DNA of 64,000 nucleotides from Nymphaea colorata (taxonomy: Eukaryota > Streptophyta > Magnoliopsida > Nymphaeales > Nymphaeaceae). Each line of letters begins with the position of its first letter. Position 1 is the stretch's first letter. The stretch covers positions 11,606,571 to 11,670,570 of the forward strand of contig NC_045138.2 of NCBI RefSeq assembly GCF_008831285.2, given 5' to 3'. Positions 1 through 11,110 of this stretch are shown in pieces. The notes under the pieces are model-generated. The model did no database searches. It worked only from the letters and a program-made list of their open reading frames with translations, and was not told where the DNA came from. Made by a program: the position numbers and the translations under genes.

Positions 1-507
1 ATGATCTGAACCGCACTTCCACTCATCAGTCACATGATAATCTAGCTCCTCCCATTTGGTCTTCAGGGCAGCATAGAAGGCAGCAACAGACAAGTCACCC
101 TGTGTCAGGGAGTAAATACTGCGTTTAATCTGATAGGTGCGCAGATGTCTCTTCTTGCGACCATACATCTTTGCAAGCACAGTCCACATATCGAAAGAGG
201 TCGGCTTCCGCAGAATGAGGGGCTGGATATCGGAGGACACGGAGCTGATAATCCACACCTTCACCTGGCTGTCCTCCAACGCCCACGTCGCCCATTGAGG
301 ATCAGATTTGATGGGCGCAGGTTTGTCGCCAGTGATGTAAGAGAGACGCCCACGGCTAGTAATCCCAATCTCGAGAGCGGCAAACCAAGATAGGTAATTG
401 TCCTTGGTCAGACGGATGGAGGTGACCTGGATCGGCACGTTCTCAGTCTTGGAGGTGCTGCCCGCGTCAAGAACGGCATCTTTTTGAGTCCCCATCACTT
501 CTGCCAT
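1..507 (-). CDS. Copia gag polyprotein, N-terminal part (open at window edge)
   Basis: Uninterrupted 169-codon frame starting MAEVMGTQKDAVLD. A second in-frame ATG at 495 is an alternative start. It carries the UBN2-type Copia gag signature: an N-terminal 'I.L.KDNYLSWFAALE' block, then 'QWATWALEDSQVKVWIISSV', then 'DMWTVLAKMYGRKKRHLRTY' and 'LTQGDLSVAAFYAALKTKWE'. Gag forms the cytoplasmic virus-like particle that packages element RNA. There are no stops in the visible part, so this copy is better preserved than most elements here. The reading frame continues past base 1. Confidence 0.85.
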   Translation of the reverse strand, partial: MAEVMGTQKDAVLDAGSTSKTENVPIQVTSIRLTKDNYLSWFAALEIGITSRGRLSYITGDKPAPIKSDPQWATWALEDSQVKVWIISSVSSDIQPLILRKPTSFDMWTVLAKMYGRKKRHLRTYQIKRSIYSLTQGDLSVAAFYAALKTKWEELDYHVTDEWKCGSDH

Positions 508-551
508 CACAAACAAGCACACAGCAACAAGAGGCACAGAAACGGAGAGTT

Positions 552-620
552 GACGGGAATGAGGCAGCGGCGGCGACGGGAATGAGGCAGCGGCGGCGGC
601 GGGAATGAGGCAGCGGCGAC
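552..620. repeat. 23-bp tandem repeat, three copies
   Basis: The unit begins GACGGGAATGAGGCAGCGGC; GGGAAT recurs at 555, 578 and 601, an exact 23-bp period. It lies in the leader between the PBS and the gag start of the Copia element, within a CGG-rich stretch (about 540-760). Confidence 0.8.
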
Positions 621-830
621 AGAAGGCAGGCGACGTCACGGAGGACGGCGGCGGCAGAGCAGGGCGATCACTGTTCGACGGCGGCGGGAACGGACGACGG
701 CGGCGGGAACGGAGAACGGAGGACGGCGGAACGGAGCAGCGGCGCCGGAACTTCAACGGCGTCGGGCGACGAAAAACTTCCACGTCTAACGATCCGCGGA
801 AAAAAAAAAAACTCTTCTCCAACTTCGATG

Positions 831-842
831 GCTCTGATACCA
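831..842 (-). promoter_or_regulatory. Primer-binding site, initiator tRNA-Met
   Basis: On the minus strand it reads TGGTATCAGAGC, the classical complement of the plant initiator tRNA-Met 3' end. It directly abuts the LTR, which ends at 843 on the plus scale. Confidence 0.9.
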
Positions 843-1139
843 TGTAGAAACACGAACCACGTAGAGGAAGAGGAGGAAGAACACACGATGTACGTGGAAA
901 AACCTCGGACGAGGAAAAAATCACGAGGAAAAAATCACGGGAAGCTCTACCTAGGTGCACACCGCAACCCTAGGAGAGAGAAAATTCTATTTCACTTAAT
1001 TCAACATTTGTACATAAGTGACAATATAAAGAAGGGAGAGAGGAGAAGCCGCCTAGGGTACCGAGCCCGCATCGGTACCCGCACCCCATAGAACCGGGTC
1101 CAGATATGGACCCGGTTCCCACAACAACATATTCTAACA
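843..1139 (-). repeat. Copia 5' LTR (297 bp)
   Basis: Bounded by TG...CA. Element-sense ends are TGTTAGAA and TTCTACA, a short imperfect inverted repeat. The PBS follows immediately. A TATA-like stretch (TTTATATTG on the minus strand) is near 1022-1032. The part upstream of it holds two perfect hairpins (1056-1080 and 1091-1118). The second LTR is not in the window, so the boundaries rest on TG...CA and the PBS. Confidence 0.75.
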
Positions 1140-1260
1140 AGTTTCAAGAAGATGATGCAAATGACGATGAGAATGGGAACGAAGATGAATGATGATGAGA
1201 ATGGGAATGGGAATGAAGATGTAAATGATGAATGATGCTTAAATGATATTGTCACTTGAT
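1140..1260 (+). mobile_element. Possible hAT transposase 3' end relic
   Basis: The plus strand encodes a short acidic tail (QEDDANDDENGNEDE then stop) followed by a GATGAATG-rich 3' untranslated-like tract. The style matches the acidic C-terminus of the hAT transposase at 44950-45180. It starts exactly where the Copia LTR ends, as expected if the Copia inserted in it. Very short, so a weak call. Confidence 0.3.
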
Positions 1261-3240
1261 GTTTGCAGTGGACCAGTTCATCTTATGATGTATAAGAGCT
1301 TAAACTTATTTTTTGATATATCATAATTTATGACATATGATTATGTTATGTTAAATTGATGAATGTTCATTGGTATAAACCTATATTTATGTGCGGCATG
1401 TCTTTTATAAAAAACATATGTTGATTCTTTTCCTTGATTTTTTCTCTTTTTTCGAGTTCTTTATTTTTTTATGATTTTTACTATACATTAGGACACATTA
1501 TTATACAATGCAAGTATTGGCCCAGCTGATACATGTCATTGAAAAATGCATCTCAAGTACCCGACAAGCCATCATTTAGACTTTTCTCTCTTCAATCACC
1601 AAACAATCAATGGTCAAGCAACTCCATCAGAACATGACATTTCTATAAATGTCCTTATCTAAGTACTTCAGGAAAAGACTCCTGTAAGAGAAACTACTAG
1701 CCAAAAGCCAGCCACTGATTATGTCTCATAAGCAGGGTGACAATATGACATTACTTAAGTTTTCTCGCATTTGCATCCCCATGCGTGGCACCAAGTTGAA
1801 GGTGCACTATCCCCATACCCAAGAGCCGAAGCAAGCTTAGACCTTGGAGGCCGAGGGGAAGAGGGGGAGGGGGGAACTTCGGCTTCCCGTACCAGATTGG
1901 CACCATGCAGTTATAGATGCAGCTTATGCATCCAATGAAGAATTAGGCTTAACTCATTAACACTTTTATGCACGAAGTTAGCACTATGCATGGGAATTGG
2001 TTTGTCAATGGTCTTTATTTGGCTTATTGCAACTTTAAAAGTTCATATTTATCATGTTTCTATGTCTCAGCTATACAAGCTTCAAGTGCAAATTTAATTG
2101 TTTGGCTTAGCTTCTGTTGCTCTTACTAGCTTGCTGAACAATGTTCAGTCTACCAAGTGAATCTCTCATACCATGCACTTGGCTGAAATAGCCAAAGTCA
2201 ATTTGCAACATTCCCCTGTTTGCAAAATCATCCACATCCTGACTTTGTGACTTCCAAGGTAAAATTCTAACTGCATATTGTCTCCTTCTTTCATGGTCAT
2301 TCTTATAGATATTTTGAAGCATTTGCGGTTCATCTATGTTTATCAATAACCTATCTTGTTTCATATGTCCAAAGGGATTACCTTGCCCCGAGCTCAATGC
2401 ATAAAACTTGGCACATCAAATTTCATTCTCTGGTTGTGTCAAATCCTTGACACATGGTTTTAACAGATCAACTTACACGCCCATCAAGTGAATTCACTAT
2501 AAGCCCTTGTTTGCCTTCCACATTTGAGAAAAGTTGTTTTCTTAGTCAGATCAACAATGATGGCACACACATTTGAGAAACTTTGTTTCCCTAGTCAGTT
2601 CAACTCACAATGAATTGTGTTGCTGAATAATTAGCCGAAACCTTAATAGAGATGGTCAAACTAATACTGATGACACATAAAACTATTACTGATTTTTCTT
2701 CTGAGCATGTTGTTCGATTATTCCAGCTTACATCTTAAATCACAAATATGTTAAGGACAAAATCATTAGCTCCTCATGAAATTTATGACCTCCCCAATTG
2801 CGACCTGAAGAGTTTGCAATCAAATGATCTCATTCTCAATGCAGCATATTAAGCCTTAGAAACAAAGAGAACTATATTGTTACAAGGTGCTGTGAACGAT
2901 TGATAACATAGTCATAGCCTTCCTAATTGTTGTTTTTCCATTGAGTCATTGATACAATGATAAAGAAAGCTTGTTTGATTGTCAATTCATACTCTATATA
3001 TATATATATATATATAAATAGAGAGAGAGAGAGAGGTATCTCCCATACGGCCATACCACTTAAGTTTTAAAAGCCAAACTCATTAAAATAGATTGTCGAA
3101 GATTTTTCTTCACACAAACTTAACTTATAGTTATTTTCCTACTAATGATTTGCAATGAAACATATATTAAGTCAATCATTTTTTATCTTAAAAATAGAAA
3201 TAATATTGAATTAAAACATATTTTCTACTAAATTAGTATT
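1261..3240. other. No gene recognised; AT-rich non-coding DNA
   Basis: If the raffinose synthase reading is right, this is probably inside its first coding intron. Only short chance ORFs occur (the longest, about 2107-2397 minus, matches nothing I know). A TA/GA microsatellite is annotated separately. No second raffinose synthase exon was found here. Confidence 0.5.
2994..3036. repeat. Compound (TA)n(GA)n microsatellite
   Basis: About 11 TA units followed by about 8 GA units. Confidence 0.95.
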
Positions 3241-3301
3241 TGGAAACATCCACACCATTCCAACCGACTGAATTTCATGAGAATGGAGAGAATGAACTTA
3301 C

Positions 3302-3492
3302 TCCAGTATGCCGAGCGGGAAGACGTGGAAGCTCTTGCTCTCGGTGGCTGTGGCTCCGATAAAGGCGCCCTCCAGGAGGCCGAGCCCCGTACCAGGTGTC
3401 AACACGATGTTGTCCGGGACTCCCTTCAGTATAGTCTTCTCGTGAACCACCAGATTCCCGTTCTGGATGCTGATCTTTGGGGTGACCGTCAT
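3302..3492 (-). CDS. Raffinose synthase / SIP1-like protein, first coding exon (partial gene)
   Basis: The 63 codons begin [20 protein letters not shown], then '[19 protein letters not shown]', then '[20 protein letters not shown]'. This is the N-terminus typical of plant galactinol-sucrose galactosyltransferases and seed-imbibition (SIP1) proteins of glycoside hydrolase family 36, which handle raffinose-family oligosaccharides in the cytosol. Family members are about 750-800 residues, so under a tenth is present. The exon ends ...CTGGA followed by GTAAGTTC, a good donor, in phase 2, where the next family residues would be GLRFM-like. The next exon was not found to the left in the window, so the intron exceeds 3.3 kb or the gene is broken, perhaps by the Copia at 1-1139. 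The start is chosen because family members begin MT(V/I)T or similar. The exon itself has no stop or frameshift. Confidence 0.72.
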
Positions 3493-6400
3493 TTTTCACC
3501 TCCCTCTTGACTTTCTCTGCAACTTCAAATGCTCTGCAACTGGAAACAATCGTATAACTTACTCAAGGTTTTCAACCATCAAGGGAGAACAAAGAAGTAA
3601 ATAGAGGTTCACGATTCTAAGGCTATACGGTTTTCTTTTTGAGGTGGTGTTGGGGAGTGGTGGGGTGTGGAAGATGAAGAAGAAACAATGGTTTCCTTCG
3701 TTTCGACTTAGCAAACCTCTGGAAAGTAACTACAGCAGTCCCAACAACATGTAGATGATATATTGATCCAAGGAGGATGGTAAACGAACAAGAACATTCC
3801 AAAGCGTAACTTCTTCTCCACATTAAACCCTGCTTTCTCAACACAAATTTGAAAAGGCTATCGGCGGAACATGGGCCGTAGACCATTCTAGCGTGAAAAA
3901 ACTTAATTAGATCTTATGACCGCCAAGACTGGCAGATGCTCAGCAAATTGGGACCCGCTTGTGACCAACTTTCTCAGCTTCGGCATCCATGACAAACAGA
4001 AACGGGCACCGGAAAAGCCTCGATCACGACTAGGAAGTTCTCAACGAAAGGCACAAGATAGTGGTAGTTAGATGGTTATTTCAAGAAATAGGGTCCTCGC
4101 GGTGCCAGAGTTTTAATCGGTCTGTTCGTTTTGCCCACTGATCCGGGACATTCGATGGGAAATCATTAAATGCTCAGCAAAAAGAAATTAACGTTTCTGA
4201 TCTCCTCAGCCTTTTCACCAGCTCCAACTCCTTTTTCTCACTTGAAGCCAACTGGAATACGCAGGTGGCTCTCGTGTGTGTTTATTTCTTAACAAGACAG
4301 ACTTGTTGATGTCCTCCTAACAAAAGATTCGGCCAAGTTTTCCTACAGGTTTAAATTCAGTTTAATCCAACTTATCCCCAATCCCCATCCACTACGAGTA
4401 AAAGGAAGCAGAGGAAGGGGGGGAGAGAGAGAAAGAGCAAGGACTATTTGATAGCAAGAAGAAGACAGGTCTACTGTATTAAGATTTTTGCAGCATCGTA
4501 ATGTACATCAAAAACTGAAGATCTTCAGATATTTTACATGCTCTACAGCGATTATAGCTATAAAAGTTTTAAAATTCAGAAAACTCAAGGTCCTGTAGCG
4601 GTTCGATTATTTTTTCCAAATAGCATGCACCACGAAAAGAGCAGACCTACAGAATTACTATTTTTCCTACCGAACGCCCTTGACTACAGTTTCTCAAAGG
4701 CCAACCAACTCGACTTCGCAAAATCTGTCTGCTCTGCTCTAGAAAGAAACGGGCAGTGGTCCTCATCGTTTCAGGTGAGGAATCCATACGGCAGTTCGGG
4801 CAATTATAGGTTGCGTTTGATTATCACGGATGGACCTGAAATCTGCGGTTTGTCACCGTAGATCTTTAGTCCTCAGTTTTGAGGTAACCCTTCAAATCGG
4901 ATCTGAAATTCATACTGTTTATAATGTATCATGGATTTACGGTCCACAATAGAGGTTGATACTGAACTTCACAGTTTACTAAAAACTATAAGTATCGGCT
5001 TTGTTTTCAGATCACATCAAACGTGAAATTCCTGGCAAATCAAACGCTATCAAGGAAAGCACAGAAAGTGCTATAAAAGTTGGAGCCCCTGGGCCCGGAT
5101 GGTTACAGCTAAATGAAGGAATGGCGGTGGACGCCAACAATTAAGAAGGTGGAAGGACTCCTCCAAACCCCCACTTTGGGTCCTCTACGCTGACCACTTC
5201 CAAACGGCTACATTCAATTAATGAATATCTGATAACAACATAACAAATATGGTTCATTGTTACCCACTAATTTCATACCATAAAACAATAAAATAATTAT
5301 AAAATAGCTGCAGATAATATTAATGAATATTGATAAACCTTTTGCAATATAATGGTTTAACCTGCAGACCATATGACAAAATAATTCTTCCCTTGATTTG
5401 ACACTCATTCTGGAATATAGTTTTTGTTTTTTTGACGATCCAGATTAATGGCCGTAAAATTGACTAAGAATAAATTGTTACGCATATGAAACGAGTTTCC
5501 CTTTTCTATAAGGGATATCTTATGAAAGGTGATTTTCCTTTAAGATTTTACATTTGAAAGGCATATTTTCAAGTCATTTTCACAAAATTTAACTAAATTG
5601 TGTGCTCAAAATTATTTAATCAATATATATTGAGTAATTTATGTGGATCGATACATTTTGAGGAGGTCAAGTTCAAATTCTGTAAACCTAAAGAGGTCAA
5701 CTCTTCATTTTTAAAGCATATTTGTCATCTAGTATGATTATGGTTCCAGATTCCTCTTGGTAACTTAACCTCTTCAGGTTATTTGATTTGGCTAATCCAA
5801 GAAGAGATAAGGGATAGATGCCCGATAAATCTCATTCAGCTATAGCCACAGTATTTGGATTACCCATCGAAAATTTGATTTTTTCAGAAAACTTGGTTTT
5901 GTAAAAATGAACATCTGTGGGTGTTCATTCACGCAAAAATTAGACCTATTTTTCTAAAAACCAAACTAGTCAAAAAAAAAAAGGTATTTTGGAGGTTTCC
6001 TCTCCAAAACACTTTAGGTGCGTACCCAAACACGCCCATAGATTTTTCTTATGCAAAAACCATCACCGAGCAACCAAGCATAAGTGATGTTTAAATATTC
6101 AACGGTGAGGCTTTTCCCTAGCTCTCGGGACAGGCGAAGCAGTTGAGGATGACAGTTTGAAAGAGAATATGCTCTATGTCATAAAAGATACAGGGAAAAA
6201 GCCCACGAAATTTGCTGTTTCGAACAGGCACCTTTGTCCTTCTCGGAGGGCAGTCGGCTCGGTCGAAAGAGTTACCGCGGGTTTCGAAATGTCATTCCTT
6301 CTCTCTTGGAGATGGCGGGGTTGGATCCCCGTACCCCCAGAGTACACAACGGAAATGATAAAGACGATTCTAGAAAAAGCTTCAAAATAGTAAACAAGTA

Positions 6401-6870
6401 CTTGAGTCTAGACCTTCTGCTCATTCATCTAACAACCTAAACCCCTTGATTTGAGCACCCAAAGCCCAAATATTCCACATATCCAGAGCCGTTTGTCTGG
6501 AAAGTAGTTCTCAACCTTCATGACCTTTTGATCAAAATCACAACAGCAAAATATTTTTTCTCCGAGAAACTGAACTTACCGTCCAATTTCTTCCAGGAAA
6601 TAACTCATTCAAAAGGATATCCCATAAATTCAACAATAGATCAGTCCGCTGTTGTAATGAGGCTCTCACAAAGCCATCCCTGATTCCCGAATTTCACGGA
6701 CCGACAATCTCATAAAACCCTAAGGCACAACGATCAACTCCGTGAAGGAAGCCAATTTTTATATACGAATAGCAGCGCTAAGATCCTGATATTAATGCGA
6801 CGGTTCCCCCCAGTCAATCCGCCGCCAGTAGAATTTCCTAAACCCTAGCTATCGATCTCCATGGACTTAC
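3493..6870 (-). other. Upstream or 5'UTR-intron region of the raffinose synthase-like gene
   Basis: No coding sequence is recognised. Just upstream of the ATG the minus strand has several candidate acceptors (TTTCCAG, GTTGCAG), consistent with an intron ending in the 5'UTR. A second donor-like site (GGACGGTAAGTTC, minus) lies near 6575-6590. Short ORFs at 3623-3886 (minus), 4538-4861 (plus) and 6157-6440 (plus) lack recognisable domains. A plus-strand TATAAAA lies near 5072 with no ORF after it. Confidence 0.35.
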
Positions 6871-7147
6871 CTTCAAATTCCTCCGACGACGATGAAGAAC
6901 GCCTTCAGATCTCTAGCGCAAGAGAGAGAAGGAGAGGTGAAGAAGAAGGATAAGAAGAAGAAACCTTAGAAAACCAGGAAAGGAAGAAAAAAAACAAAGA
7001 AACGAAACCCAAAGAAGAGCAGTCCACGATAGGCCTCCTCCTTGCACAGGCGAAGAAGAAGAGAAGAGAAGAGGAGACGCAAAAAAGCCTCACGAAGCTC
7101 CGCTTCTGTCGAAGTCGAACCGAAGGGCGGGGGTTCCTATAATATAC
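6871..7147 (-). promoter_or_regulatory. Candidate promoter and 5'UTR exon for the minus-strand raffinose synthase-like gene
   Basis: On the minus strand a TATA-like GTATATTATAGG (about 7137-7147) is followed by about 240 bases of pyrimidine-rich, ATG-poor leader (TCTTCTTCTTC runs), ending GAATTTGAAG followed by GTAAGTCC, a strong donor at 6871/6870. This is the composition of a plant 5'UTR exon. Linking it to the ATG at 3492 needs a 3.3-kb 5'UTR intron, so the link is an inference. It could instead belong to an unrelated transcript. Confidence 0.35.
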
Positions 7148-10100
7148 GGCCGGCCTGTCCGCCTGCCTACCTCTTCAACCGACGGATGGTCGACAGGTGT
7201 CCTGGAGGACATCTTGTCCGTTAAATAAGCATTCGGGGGGTCCTTTTCTGCATCATGATTGCGACTTCTCTCTGCTTCGCGCGAAACGTCTAAAACCAAC
7301 AAACTTGGGAATGAGACAAAAAAATCAAGCATGTCCTTTTTAGCCTTTAAGTTTATTGAAATGTCGATAGTGTTCGAAGTGGGATATGAGGTGTATCGGG
7401 TCTCACCCGAAACCCGATCTAGAGAGCCTTAGAAAGGCCTTGGAGGCGTTCTGACCGATTAACATTGGTTTAATGCCTCTCAGTGTGTGTGGCTACACAC
7501 CAGAGTTTGCTTACTTCCACGTAACTCAAATACAGATCGAGTCTTTCGAAGTTTCCGTTTGACAAAGGGAACTCCACATTCAGGGGCGAAGGAAGGTCCC
7601 TCATCACATTTTGGAAAAAAAAAATAATTATGTTTATATTTTTAATTGAAAAAAACCTAAAAAATGTTATTTAGTTTTTTCATAAATTTTGAAAATACCA
7701 TTTAGCCATTAAAGAAAAACATCTGTTGTTTTCAGTTCCATTACCAAATGCCCTTTCTTGGAACCTGAAAGCATAGCTGGTTGACTTACCGAGTTACAAT
7801 TGCTCGAATCAAGTCAAAGTCGGCCTGACTCATCCTAACTCAATTCAAATTATTTTAGAACTCATTCGAGTGGATGAGTTAACTTACTAACCCGATGAAG
7901 TCATCTGCTGATCCTGATCAAGGTTACAGGTTACTAACTATAACCATGAGGGAGGAGAAGAGACGGAATAGCTTATGGCAGCCGCGGCGGCGCGGCCTGG
8001 ATCCAGCCCCAGAAGACACCAAACTACGCAACGATGTTCCGCGTTTGCAGTAACGGGGGGCAGGTGAGGAACGCGTCAGGTCGTCCCCATCCTTGCGGTT
8101 CTGGTTCTTCCATGTCAAAAGACTGACAGAATCTCACACTTGGCCCAACAATTAGCATCGGATCTGGGGGCCCTTGTCGTGTTTGGCGACACGCATCGAT
8201 AGTCCCGCTTTCGTACTCCCACTCTATTTCCACGTTAAACAACACGCACAAAAGGATGTTCTAGTCCTCGGGAGATCTGCCCTCTCCTTGCTGTATCGTT
8301 CCATCACCAAGATTCCAGAATATCCCAGTATTCCGCATATTTTATAATTTATGTTGAACTGTTTTGAAAAAAAATTCCAGTTACGAGTTCAGGAATTTTG
8401 TACGAGAGAAGCCGAATGATGAGGCTGAAATGTTTAAAATTTTTATATAAAATAAAAAAAAATAAAAATTTGACATAAATTTTGAAGATCCTACAATATT
8501 CAAATCAATACTTGAGAGGATGCAAGTAAACCATGCTAAGTCATAGCGTTGGCCTTTCGACAACATATAAATCATGCCAATGTAAACCCTGAGACAATGT
8601 AGTGGTTGTTTGCAACCAACATGGGGATCGAGAGACCATGCTGTATATTATTGACCAGCAAATGCTAACATAAAAGCAGTTATGGAGAAGAGAAATCAGT
8701 TGATCAATGGAAGTCATATTATAAAGAGAGGACCTATATAATGCATGTAATTCAATAAGTAAATAAAAAAAAATTATGTTCTTATTCCTTTTATCCTTTT
8801 TTGTTTCCTTCTCTATTTTATCTCCACTTTGTTCTTTGGTTTCTTCAATCTGTTATCTTCCTTGTGATTTTTCTATTTCTTATTTACTTTCCATCAAATA
8901 ATGCTTTAATATCTTCATTTTTTATTTTTGGTGTTTTGCCTTTATATTAGGTTCATGTGTAAATCAAGGAATCTCTACTTCACATCATACTTTCTTTGAT
9001 ATTTGTTGTAACAATTTGTGTTTTGTTGCTTAGACCATGTAGTAGGACCACAATAGGAGTTCGAGCCCACCTCTATTATTAATAGCACAATGTTAATTGA
9101 AACTCAAGGATAATTATACCTTAACTCTAATGTGTCAATCTTGTTCTTGGAGCAAGTAATTACCATTGAAATTCTCAAATAAGCTTACCTAAATTAGGCA
9201 TTCACTGATTTCAGTCTAAACATGTTTAGATTATTAGAGCATACAATTCATGTTTATTTAGAATTGAAACAAATTGGATTTAGTGAATCCTAAGTTCTAA
9301 ATATTAAATTAGATTGTAATGTACTATTATTTTCAAAGTCTAGGTTAAGTTTCCTTTATTCTTACATTATGATCATAATGACACTTAAATACTTAGACAA
9401 TGGAAGGGCAAAACTTAGTCATTGACCTGATTACCTTTGGTAAGGCACCAAGAATGGTAAAGCCTTGTAATGGATCCGGTACTATCTCCACAGAGATTCC
9501 ATCTAAGTCAGACGTATTTGAGTCAAATGATGAACAATTGGCATGTGGAGTGATCAAATATATATATATATATATATGCATGTATGTATATATAGTTGTT
9601 CCTTAACTAGACGCAACCACCCACAGCCTCCCCCTTCTGTGAAAAGGGTGTAAATATTTTAAAGTAGAGTTTTCCACTACTTTCATTTTCTTTATAGTGT
9701 CTAAGCCATTTAAACTTAGTTCTAAGCGTGACGAGAAAATGTGGTAAGTGAGACAGAGAGGGAGAGAGAGACAAGTGACAATTAGTAGCGCTCTTTTTGT
9801 CATTAAAGGTCCTTATGGATAAAATCATCCACTCTCCCATGGTTCTTCATTTCGCTGTAGCGCAGTGTTGCAATGGCGTCAGAACTACATCAGAACGCAG
9901 CCCTAGTGCGTCACAGTTACACGACGCTTACTCTTTGAAGAATTTCCGGATTTGTAAAGTGTCTCAAGTATTGTAGAAATTCATATGCTTTTTTGTAATG
10001 TCCAACACAGTACGCCTATATGTAATAAATACAAAAAAACTAAATATATTTATAGATATCTTATCAAAGACAGGATGAAAACATGATTGAATAAAAAAAT

Positions 10101-10495
10101 AATTGAGCGTTAGCATTCTCTTAAATAGAAACAAAATTTATAAGTAAGTTGGTTTTATTTGAAGGCCATTCCTAGCACAGTTAAATAATTTTTCAAAAAA
10201 GAAAAAAATAAATGGCCTCGTCACAAATTTGGGAAGGAAGGATACCAAAATAGTTCAAATGCGCTAAAGACGGTACTCCACAAATAGTTACCTCTATAAG
10301 TTGTAGCACATAAACTGGAGGTCTTCATTGTTAGAACACAAGCTTAGTTAGTTAATTATTTAAAAATAAGTTACGTTCATTATCTCCTTATAAGATGCTT
10401 TGTTCAAGTATTCTGTGTAAGCGCATGTGTGGAGGAGCCGTTTTCTGTATAATGTCGAAATCAAAGAGAATGAATTAAATAAAATGGCAGAAAGA
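7148..10495. other. Intergenic DNA, no gene recognised
   Basis: Mostly AT-rich with a GC-richer island at about 7960-8240 whose ORFs match nothing known to me. An (AT)n tract lies at 9557-9577. The plus ORF at 9400-9606 ends in the translated microsatellite and is probably chance. Confidence 0.5.
9557..9577. repeat. (AT)n microsatellite
   Basis: About ten AT units followed by ATGCATGTATGTATATAT. Confidence 0.9.
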
Positions 10496-10907
10496 TATTC
10501 TTCAACAATTTCCTAACGACATCGAGCGAAAAATGCCAATTATCTAGTTATATCAAGTGTGTCTGGTACCAAAATATATGTAACGTTATAGAAAACGGCC
10601 CAAATGCACTTGCAAAACTAGATTGGAGAAATTTGATGAGCTTTTTAAGCAAGAAAAATCTTTTTCAAATGAGATAGATATCATGGGCATATCAATGAAG
10701 TCAACCAGGTATTCTTCAACCATTTCCTCACGACATCAAGTGCCTAAAGAACCGAAAAATAACAATTATCTGATTATATCAAGTATGTAAGGTACCGGAA
10801 AATGTGTAACGTTATAAAAAACGGCCTTAACGCACTTACAAAACTAGTTTTGGGAGATTTGATGAGATTTTTAGGCAAGAAAATTTTTTTTCAAATGAGA
10901 TAGATAT
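10496..10907. repeat. Diverged tandem duplication, 214-bp period
   Basis: Copy 1 starts at 10496 (TATTCTTCAACAATTTCCT) and copy 2 at 10710 (TATTCTTCAACCATTTCCT). Both run through TAACGTTATA, AAACGGCC and ACTTGCAAAACTAG-like blocks to end in CAAATGAGATAGATAT at about 10682 and 10907. There are many substitutions and small indels. No coding content is seen. Confidence 0.85.
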
Positions 10908-11110
10908 ACGTAGACAAAAGAAAATGTGAGACACTCGCATGAAGAAAATTCAAGACATGATTTTTTTTTTTAAAATTATAGGTAAACCAGGTTCGTTCTC
11001 CAAATGAAAATTTCCATGAACAAAAAAACAGTTTCCTTCATTCCTTCTCACGGTCGGGAAGAAGGAAATGCCACCAACAGAGCGTCCACAGCTAACCGGC
11101 GGCCATTTCT

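Larger units (their letters stand above)
1..1139 (-). mobile_element. Ty1/Copia retrotransposon, 5' part only
   Basis: Read on the minus strand this is LTR (843-1139), primer-binding site (831-842), a GC-rich leader, then a gag ORF that runs off the left edge. Protease, integrase, RT and the 3' LTR would lie outside the window, so intactness and target-site duplication cannot be judged. The 5 bases after the LTR (1140-1144, AGTTT) are the expected target duplication to look for at the other end. The insertion seems to lie in an older hAT relic (1140-1260). Confidence 0.85.

Noticed and set aside
552-620. Regular short repeats as a possible CRISPR-like array
   Set aside because: The 23-bp units are directly tandem without spacers, in a plant retrotransposon leader.
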